Below, one piece after another: positions 5,255 to 7,504 of a stretch of 7,504 nt of DNA. Every line of letters begins with the position of its first letter. Position 1 is the stretch's first letter. Below the pieces are notes generated by a model. The model was given only the letters and a program-made list of their open reading frames with translations. It was not told the origin of the DNA and did not search any database. The DNA lies in the NCBI GenBank assembly GCA_946188175.1, contig CAMHUJ010000073.1, forward strand, positions 1 to 7,504, given 5' to 3'. This DNA is from an uncultured Ruminococcus sp. Lineage in GTDB: Bacteria; Bacillota; Clostridia; Oscillospirales; Ruminococcaceae. Made by a program: the position numbers and the translations under genes.

Positions 5255-5672
5255 TCCTGACACTGCTAAACTGCATCTGGACGGGCATTCGATCTGCCTG
5301 TGCAAAGACGGTGACATCATTACTGACGACAGCCGCGGCATCGCACCGATGATGAAGCTGATTGCTGCCGGAACAGATCTGCGCGGATATTCCGCCGCTG
5401 ATCAGATCGTCGGGAAAGCAGCAGCGATGCTGTTTGTCAAAACGGGGATCGTTTCCGTCTTCGGCAAGGTCATGTCCGAAGCGGCGCTGCATTATCTGGA
5501 ACAGCACGGCATTCCCGCAGAATATGATACACTGACGGAAAAGATCATCAACCGGCGCGGGACGGATATTTGCCCGATGGAGAAAACAGTCGCTGCGATT
5601 GATGATGCGGAACAGGGCTATGCAGCACTGAAACAGAAGATCAAAGAGCTGAAACAAAGCTCTCAATCCTGA
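5247..5672 (+). CDS. DUF1893 family protein (cytidine-deaminase-like fold)
   Basis: The protein has 141 residues. Start 5247 is preferred over ATG 5241, because AAGGA (5234-5238) is 8 bases from it but only 2 from the other. The DUF1893 hallmarks are in order: LCKDGDIITDDSRGIAPMM (18-36), GTDLRGYSAADQIVGKAAA (42-60), a short SEAAL (77-81), INRRGTDICPME (101-112) and a charged C-terminal helix. The Thermotoga member TM1506 has a cytidine-deaminase-like fold. The Cys-x-x-Cys zinc pair of true deaminases is not visible; only Cys109 (CPME) remains in the matching region. Whether it is an enzyme is unknown. The 8-base overlap with the ECF gene implies coupled translation, so its substrate may be what the S component imports or a derivative; this is inference. 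Confidence 0.85.
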   Translation: MRDPDTAKLHLDGHSICLCKDGDIITDDSRGIAPMMKLIAAGTDLRGYSAADQIVGKAAAMLFVKTGIVSVFGKVMSEAALHYLEQHGIPAEYDTLTEKIINRRGTDICPMEKTVAAIDDAEQGYAALKQKIKELKQSSQS

Positions 5673-5678
5673 AATCAA

Positions 5679-5717
5679 AGGAACCGCCGCCGGACATTCA
5701 GTCAGACGGCGGTTCCT
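5679..5717 (+). terminator. Hairpin terminator at the end of the five-gene operon
   Basis: AGGAACCGCCG (5679-5689) pairs perfectly with CGGCGGTTCCT (5707-5717). The 17-base loop can form a further GAC/GTC hairpin. It starts 7 bases after the DUF1893 stop. The following bases (CTGCATTT) give only a poor U-tract, so termination may be partial; otherwise it may stabilise the 3' end of the message. Confidence 0.6.
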
Positions 5718-5793
5718 CTGCATTTACCCAATGCCCCCTCGATCGGTGCGCTTCTGCATTTCAAACGGAATATCCTTTATCAACGCTTTCATG

Positions 5794-5848
5794 ATTCCAA
5801 CGCATTTTCCTACATCATTCCACAATTCAATGCCTGCGATTCCACAAT
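5794..5848. promoter_or_regulatory. Three phased direct repeats upstream of the lipoprotein promoter
   Basis: ATTCCA occurs at 5794, 5817 and 5839. The last two extend to the identical 10-mer ATTCCACAAT. Spacings are 23 and 22 bases, about two helical turns, so the copies face the same side of the DNA. Relative to a start near 5890 they centre at about -92, -69 and -47, where activator sites usually lie. The binding protein is unknown. Confidence 0.45.
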
Positions 5849-5877
5849 CGCCTCATAAGCCTTTCATATTGCATCTG

Positions 5878-5883
5878 TATAAT
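5878..5883 (+). promoter_or_regulatory. -10 element (TATAAT) of the beta-helix lipoprotein gene
   Basis: This is an exact TATAAT 34 bases before the first ATG. No acceptable -35 is found at 16-18 bases spacing (around 5854-5861 reads CATAAGCC). A good -10 without a -35, with phased repeats upstream, suggests a promoter that needs an activator. Confidence 0.5.
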
Positions 5884-5917
5884 AAAGCCATAGAAGCAAA
5901 CCGAACCCCCAACCGAT

Positions 5918-7375
5918 ATGAAAGAATGCATGATGATGAAAAAGATGAATATGATTACTGCCGTACTGGCAGCAATTCTCGCAATGACGATGACAGGCTG
6001 CGGAATGAATCAGAATGCAGGCACGACAGCCGAAACCCCTGCTGTGACGATTAGTGATTCCGTGAATACAGAGGAATCTGTAAACAGCTCGGAGGCTGCG
6101 TCTGTAAATGAGAAAGTCAATGACACTGCTGCGGTGATGGAGCTTTCTCAGAAAGCAGAATCCGCAGAACAGGACAGCGAACTGTTCACAAAACGCGATC
6201 TTGCGCAAACTGCGGATCTGAGCGAGGCACAGCGCATCACAGTCACAGATGGTCAAACGATTGACATCACCGATGAAGGTGTCTATGTGATCAGCGGTTC
6301 GGCGAAGAATTGCACAATTCGTGTCAGCGCTGACGAAGCCGCTAAAATTCAGCTTGTGCTGGACGACGTCAGCATTACAAACGACGATTTTCCTGCGATC
6401 TATGTGATCTCCGCAGACAAGGCATTCGTCACAACAACAGACAGCGAAAACATCCTGACCGTCAGCGGACAGTTCCGGGCGGACGGCGATACGAATACCG
6501 ATGCAGTCATTTTCTCCAAGGATGATCTGGTGCTGAACGGCATTGGCGCGCTGAATATCACTTCCGATTACGGCAACGGCATCACCTGCAAGGATGATAT
6601 GAAGATCACCGGCGGCACCTACAATGTCACAACCGCACTGGACAGCTTTGAAGCAAACGACAGCATCTCCGTATCGGACGGCACATTCCAAATCAAGACC
6701 GGCAAGGACGGTTTCCACTGCGAAAACGATGAAGCCGAAGGCACGATCACGATTCTCGGCGGAACTTATACGATCACCGGCGGCAGCGACGGAATGCAGG
6801 CATGTGCGCTCCTGCAAATTGACGGCGGTACAATGGATATTACCGCATCGGAGGGGCTGGAAGCAACCTATGTTCTCATCAACGACGGCAATATCACAAT
6901 CTCCGCCAGCGATGACGGCATCAACGCTTCGACCGGCACGAATGCCTGTGAAACCGCGGTCGAGATCAACGGCGGCAATCTCAATGTTGCAGTCGGACAG
7001 GGCGATACCGATGCAATCGACTCGAACGGCTCGATTTATGTCAACGGCGGCACAATCAGCATCACCGCACAGATGTCCTCGTTCGATTATGACAGAACTG
7101 CCGAATTCAACGGCGGAACAATCATCATCAACGGTCAGGAGGTCTCCGAGATTCCGCAGAGCATGATGGGCGGCGGAATGCACGGCGGTATGGGCGGCAT
7201 GCGCGGCGGCATGAACGGCGGTATGAACGGTGAATCCGATGCGATGCAGGGCGGCATGAGAGGCGGCTTCGGCGGAAGACGCAGCATGCAGGACAGCACA
7301 GACGGCGAACGCAATGATATACAGGGCAGCATGAAAGACGGCTTCAAAGCAGGAACGTCTGCGTCCGCTCTATAA
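5918..7375 (+). CDS. Cthe_2159-like carbohydrate-binding beta-helix lipoprotein with Met/Gly-rich tail
   Basis: The open frame has 485 residues from the first ATG. ATGs at 5930, 5933 and 5936 are equally possible; AAAGA (5921-5925) is best spaced for 5933 or 5936, and there is no strong Shine-Dalgarno. The signal peptide ends in MTGC (Cys28), giving a lipoprotein. A Ser/Thr/Glu-rich linker (about 30-100) leads to a right-handed beta-helix (about 104-410) built from rungs of the form IxGGTxxI: ITGGTYNVT 230-238, ILGGTYTIT 279-287, IDGGTMDIT 301-309, INGGNLNVA 350-358, VNGGTISIT 375-383. These alternate with DG-containing turns (KDGFHC, SDGMQA, DDGINA). This matches the Cthe_2159 fold (DUF4353), reported to bind cellulose and pectic polymers with calcium; whether it also cleaves them is unclear. 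Residues 416-472 hold 11 Met in GGM-type repeats. Probably cell-surface and fibre-associated. Confidence 0.88.
   Translation: MKECMMMKKMNMITAVLAAILAMTMTGCGMNQNAGTTAETPAVTISDSVNTEESVNSSEAASVNEKVNDTAAVMELSQKAESAEQDSELFTKRDLAQTADLSEAQRITVTDGQTIDITDEGVYVISGSAKNCTIRVSADEAAKIQLVLDDVSITNDDFPAIYVISADKAFVTTTDSENILTVSGQFRADGDTNTDAVIFSKDDLVLNGIGALNITSDYGNGITCKDDMKITGGTYNVTTALDSFEANDSISVSDGTFQIKTGKDGFHCENDEAEGTITILGGTYTITGGSDGMQACALLQIDGGTMDITASEGLEATYVLINDGNITISASDDGINASTGTNACETAVEINGGNLNVAVGQGDTDAIDSNGSIYVNGGTISITAQMSSFDYDRTAEFNGGTIIINGQEVSEIPQSMMGGGMHGGMGGMRGGMNGGMNGESDAMQGGMRGGFGGRRSMQDSTDGERNDIQGSMKDGFKAGTSASAL
7163..7258 (+). repeat. GGM-repeat-coding region (Met/Gly-rich tail)
   Basis: Codons 416-447 of the beta-helix lipoprotein repeat units of about 9-12 bases (GGCGGCATG and variants), giving MHGGMGGMRGGMNGGMNG and GGMRGGFGG. 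Short tandem units of this kind can gain or lose copies by slippage without shifting the frame. Met-rich stretches can bind Cu(I) or act as flexible spacers; neither is shown here. Confidence 0.7.
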
Positions 7376-7391
7376 CGATCATCTGCTGCGT

Positions 7392-7422
7392 CCGGCGCGG
7401 CGTATGGATCCGGACCGCGCGG
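7392..7422. other. GC-rich hairpin after the lipoprotein stop
   Basis: GCGCGG (7395-7400) pairs with CCGCGC (7415-7420). CC (7392-7393) can add two pairs with GG (7421-7422) across a bulged G. No T-run follows. It may protect the 3' end or assist the terminator just downstream. Confidence 0.35.
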
Positions 7423-7436
7423 TACTGAATCAAAAG

Positions 7437-7472
7437 AAAACGCTCCTGCGTGCTTTACAAAGGAGCGTTTTT
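7437..7472 (+). terminator. Intrinsic terminator downstream of the beta-helix lipoprotein gene
   Basis: AAAACGCTCCT (7437-7447) pairs perfectly with AGGAGCGTTTT (7461-7471) around a 13-base loop, and the T-tract runs 7468-7472. The A-tract on the left gives the mirror-image U-tract, so it can also act on minus-strand transcripts. Confidence 0.85.
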
Positions 7473-7482
7473 CGTGTATAAT
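7454..7482 (+). promoter_or_regulatory. Strong promoter (TTTACA-N17-TATAAT) reading out of the window
   Basis: TTTACA (7454-7459) is one base off the -35 consensus. TATAAT (7477-7482) is exact and the spacing is 17. Transcription should start near 7489 and serve a gene beyond 7504. The -35 lies in the loop of the preceding terminator hairpin. Confidence 0.65.
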
Positions 7483-7504
7483 AATCGTAAATAACCGATG
7501 CGGA

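Noticed and set aside
4622..5341. Long minus-strand frame opposite the ECF/DUF1893 genes, and plus-strand frame 4723-5352
   Set aside because: Both are rich in Arg, Cys, His and Gln with no motif, and overlap genes with clear families and ribosome binding sites.
5864..7183. 439-codon open frame on the minus strand
   Set aside because: It lies opposite the beta-helix lipoprotein and is Cys-, Arg- and Ile-rich in a way that mirrors that gene's repeated GGC/GAC/ATC codons. There is no Shine-Dalgarno or family match; it is a shadow.
1..7504. CRISPR array, tRNA, rRNA or complete insertion sequence
   Set aside because: No regularly spaced identical repeats of 25-40 bases, no cloverleaf, no ribosomal sequence and no transposase or integrase domain were seen on either strand.

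Overview
The window suggests a gut Firmicute of the Ruminococcus / Oscillospiraceae type. The evidence is a dockerin-like EF-hand repeat on a lipoprotein, a Cthe_2159-like carbohydrate-binding beta-helix lipoprotein, a CwlD-type amidase fragment, about 50 % GC in genes with AT-rich spacers, and AGGAGG-type ribosome binding sites. Genus is inferred from style; no ribosomal RNA or other marker is present.

Layout. Positions 1-300 hold the end of a plus-strand transcription unit (a palindromic terminator) and, on the minus strand, only the first ~60 codons of an N-acetylmuramoyl-L-alanine amidase, cut off just after its first zinc-ligand motif. Positions 300-1400 contain no convincing protein gene. 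They hold a possible repeated element (about 341-545) with three imperfect tandem repeats and a perfect GNRA-capped hairpin, then a promoter with short overlapping reading frames and another hairpin (591-766), then an AT-rich stretch, then a perfect consensus promoter (1279-1307) followed by an intrinsic terminator inside the leader (1349-1384).

Positions 1416-5672 form a tight five-gene operon: a lipoprotein joining a dockerin-like module to a DUF362 domain without its usual ferredoxin part; a COG0701/ArsP-type permease; an aldo/keto reductase with two C-terminal [4Fe-4S] clusters; an ECF transporter substrate-binding membrane subunit; and a DUF1893 (cytidine-deaminase-fold) protein. Two junctions overlap by 8 bases, and at the other two the Shine-Dalgarno overlaps or abuts the preceding stop codon, so the five are very probably co-translated. 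Together they look like a surface/redox/transport module for an unidentified small molecule or metal. I know of no described role for the combination, and it is the best candidate for an undescribed system here. A hairpin at 5679-5717 probably ends the operon.

Positions 5720-7375 hold a separate unit: a likely activator-dependent promoter with three helically phased direct repeats, driving the beta-helix lipoprotein, which ends in a Met/Gly-rich tail. A strong terminator (7437-7472) follows. Its loop contains the -35 box of a good outward promoter (7454-7482) for a gene beyond the right edge.
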